The position numbers were made by a program, and so were the translations under genes. The notes beneath the pieces were generated by a model that searched no databases, was not told the origin of the DNA, and saw nothing but the letters and a program-made list of their open reading frames with translations. Below are positions 13,778 through 15,056 of a DNA stretch of 15,056 nucleotides, one piece after another. Every line of letters begins with the position of its first letter. Within the stretch, counting starts at the first letter, position 1. Source of the DNA: a bacterium Ga0077546 (GTDB lineage Bacteria > Cyanobacteriota > Vampirovibrionia > Obscuribacterales > Obscuribacteraceae); NCBI GenBank assembly GCA_001464165.1, contig LNEX01000432.1, positions 1 through 15,056 on the forward strand. Reading direction: 5' to 3'.

Positions 13778-13807
13778 ATGAAGCTGCCAATTTCAACTAA
13801 ACAATGA
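13778..13807 (+). CDS. Possible nine-codon leader ORF before the coiled-coil gene
   Basis: ATG at 13778 opens a frame for MKLPISTKQ, ending in TGA at 13805-13807. That stop overlaps the ATG (13804) of the long downstream gene as ATGA. AAGGA (13761-13765) is the only Shine-Dalgarno in the region, 12 nt before this ATG. Because the downstream gene has no ribosome-binding site of its own, coupled reinitiation is plausible. The spacing is long, and a frame this short can occur by chance. Confidence 0.25.
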   Translation: MKLPISTKQ

Positions 13808-15056
13808 AGAACAGAAGCAGACCAGATGGCGCTCTAAAGATAGAAGCCCCATGGGAGCCAAATCTGCTTGAACAGCTTGAAACGTACTTCAAGGAAGTGT
13901 TCTTCATACTTTCGATTGAAAGAGAATTGCATCAAGAAATTAATCGCTTCCGCAAAGCAGCTCAGATGAGTGCTGTAAATGCCCTAAAGAAGAACCTTCC
14001 ACGACACGAACGTTCGGGCAAGAAAACGCCCAAGTCGTCTAAAAGCTCGACGAGTAGAAGCCTGCCAAAGATACTGACGATGGAAGAGCGGCCCAGCCCG
14101 TCGATAAATATATTCAATTTCTATAGTAAAGCTGAATCACAATTATTCAAAATCAAAGTAGCAATTAGACGCTCCTTAATACCAAACGAAGAAGATCTCG
14201 CAATTAAAGCAGAATGGGATTTGCAAAATCATGCAGACAAAGTAGCTGCTTGCCAGAGGCTTGCTAAACAGGCATGCACAGAAGAGCAAGAGCTTCGGAG
14301 CAAAGCACAACGTATGAGAAGGGAGGCAGACAAAATTATTCGCCGGGCAGCTCAGCAGAAAAAAGCAAATCATCCAATAATTAAGCAAGCGGCTGAGATG
14401 CAGCAACAAGCTATAAGGTCAGATCGCAATGCATCAAAGAATTCGGAGCTACAAAAGCACAGACTTACCCTACTAGAAAGAAGATTGACGAGACTGGAAA
14501 CGGAATGCCTGGAGAAAGGAATAGAACTAGAAAAACGCCTAGCACTAGCCTTCGCGTGGCGCATGAAGCGAGCCAATGACTCAATAAAAAAAAGCGGTCA
14601 CAATATTGGAGCTGTTAAGCGGGCAATGGCTAAGGCAAAGGAAAAAGTAGTTGACCGAGAGACAAAGCTAACCGAGGCACTAGAAATTAATGGAGGCATT
14701 ATCACACTCTCGCCGACAATGTTTATGCCTATGGAGAAAAAAATTGAACTGAACGAAGAGCTGACTAAAGCCTCCATCGAAAAAATAGCAATTCTTCCCG
14801 CAATTGAAACGAAGTCTATGACTGCAGCGCAAATAAAGAAAGCACTTTCAGATTTTAGTCTAGCGAACAAGGAAATGGGAAAGTGGTGCGCCAGCCTAGT
14901 GGCTACCGAGAGGGAGACAATACAAGTTCTAGCTAAGTATAGACAGCAAGCAACCATTTGGAAAGAACGACAGATGATGGCCGAACTAGAAGAAAATGTA
15001 GCTCTGGCAAACCAAGCCAAAACACGGCGAATAGGTGTTCTTGACTCTTCTCTGCA
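13804..15056 (+). CDS. Long charged coiled-coil protein, unknown function, incomplete at window end
   Basis: The frame stays open for 417 codons from the ATG at 13804 to the edge without a stop, so the C-terminus is missing. An in-frame TAA at 13798 makes 13804 the first possible ATG. There is no Shine-Dalgarno directly upstream. The protein has no signal peptide. After an N-terminal helical region (about 17-60, with WEPNLLEQLETYFKEVFF) comes a basic Ser/Lys-rich, probably disordered stretch (about 72-98). From about 110 onward it is almost entirely long charged helices rich in Lys, Glu, Arg, Ala, Gln and Leu, typical of coiled coils, with one break near 300-312 (GGIITLSPTMFMPM). No catalytic motif is visible. 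It lies 84 nt after mazF on the same strand. SMC-like, filament-like or phage-structure roles are all possible; none is supported by a specific motif. Confidence 0.75.
   Translation, partial: MKNRSRPDGALKIEAPWEPNLLEQLETYFKEVFFILSIERELHQEINRFRKAAQMSAVNALKKNLPRHERSGKKTPKSSKSSTSRSLPKILTMEERPSPSINIFNFYSKAESQLFKIKVAIRRSLIPNEEDLAIKAEWDLQNHADKVAACQRLAKQACTEEQELRSKAQRMRREADKIIRRAAQQKKANHPIIKQAAEMQQQAIRSDRNASKNSELQKHRLTLLERRLTRLETECLEKGIELEKRLALAFAWRMKRANDSIKKSGHNIGAVKRAMAKAKEKVVDRETKLTEALEINGGIITLSPTMFMPMEKKIELNEELTKASIEKIAILPAIETKSMTAAQIKKALSDFSLANKEMGKWCASLVATERETIQVLAKYRQQATIWKERQMMAELEENVALANQAKTRRIGVLDSSL

Noticed and set aside
14176..15020. Minus-strand Ser/Phe/Cys-rich frames that look membrane-like
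   Set aside because: They are antisense to the long coiled-coil frame; the hydrophobic look is the complement of Lys/Glu/Ala-rich codons.

Overview
The window reads as about 15 kb of chromosome from a Gram-negative-type bacterium of intermediate GC content that uses the standard bacterial code. ATG, GTG and TTG starts are all used, and TGA works as an ordinary stop in several genes. Many products carry Sec-type signal peptides but have no close recognisable family: a Pro/Gly-rich TonB-C-like protein, a Cys-rich protein, a Ser/Thr-rich protein, a TPR protein and a PDZ-vWA protein. This style, with two toxin-antitoxin modules and several SRPBCC genes, would fit a non-photosynthetic relative of Cyanobacteria (Vampirovibrionia/Obscuribacterales). 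That placement is an impression from gene style, not a proof.

Layout. 1-225 is non-coding with possible hairpins. 226-1605 (+) is a secreted protein ending in a TonB/TolA-C-like domain. It converges on 1641-2573 (-), a secreted Cys-rich orphan. 2632-4169 (-) is a complete hipBA module. In front of it lies an array of four evenly spaced inverted-repeat operators (4177-4288) overlapping a good promoter. 4500-5462 (+) is an exported patatin-like lipase gene interrupted by one in-frame TGA just before the catalytic serine. 5654-7778 (+) holds four consecutive, very different small heat-shock protein (Hsp20) genes, the last with an N-terminal export signal or anchor. The 5' regions of the first and fourth can be folded so that the Shine-Dalgarno is paired.

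7813-12875 is all minus strand. Read in transcription order, it starts with a compact TetR / AHSA1-type SRPBCC / GyrI-like operon. A decaying 14-bp tandem repeat follows, then a membrane-anchored SRPBCC protein, a Ser/Thr-rich secreted protein, and a coupled pair encoding a TPR protein and a PDZ-vWA protein (ATGA overlap). Divergent from tetR, 13049-13719 (+) is a mazEF-type module with a clear promoter; a 16-bp near-perfect palindrome lies between the two. From 13804 to the window end runs a long open frame for a highly charged, mostly coiled-coil protein of unknown function, possibly coupled to a nine-codon leader ORF.

Functionally the window combines proteostasis (Hsp20 quartet), two autoregulated toxin-antitoxin modules, a small-molecule-sensing operon (TetR with two ligand-binding-fold proteins) and a cell-envelope group (TPR, PDZ-vWA, SRPBCC and low-complexity exported proteins). 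No rRNA, tRNA, CRISPR array, transposase or integrase was seen.
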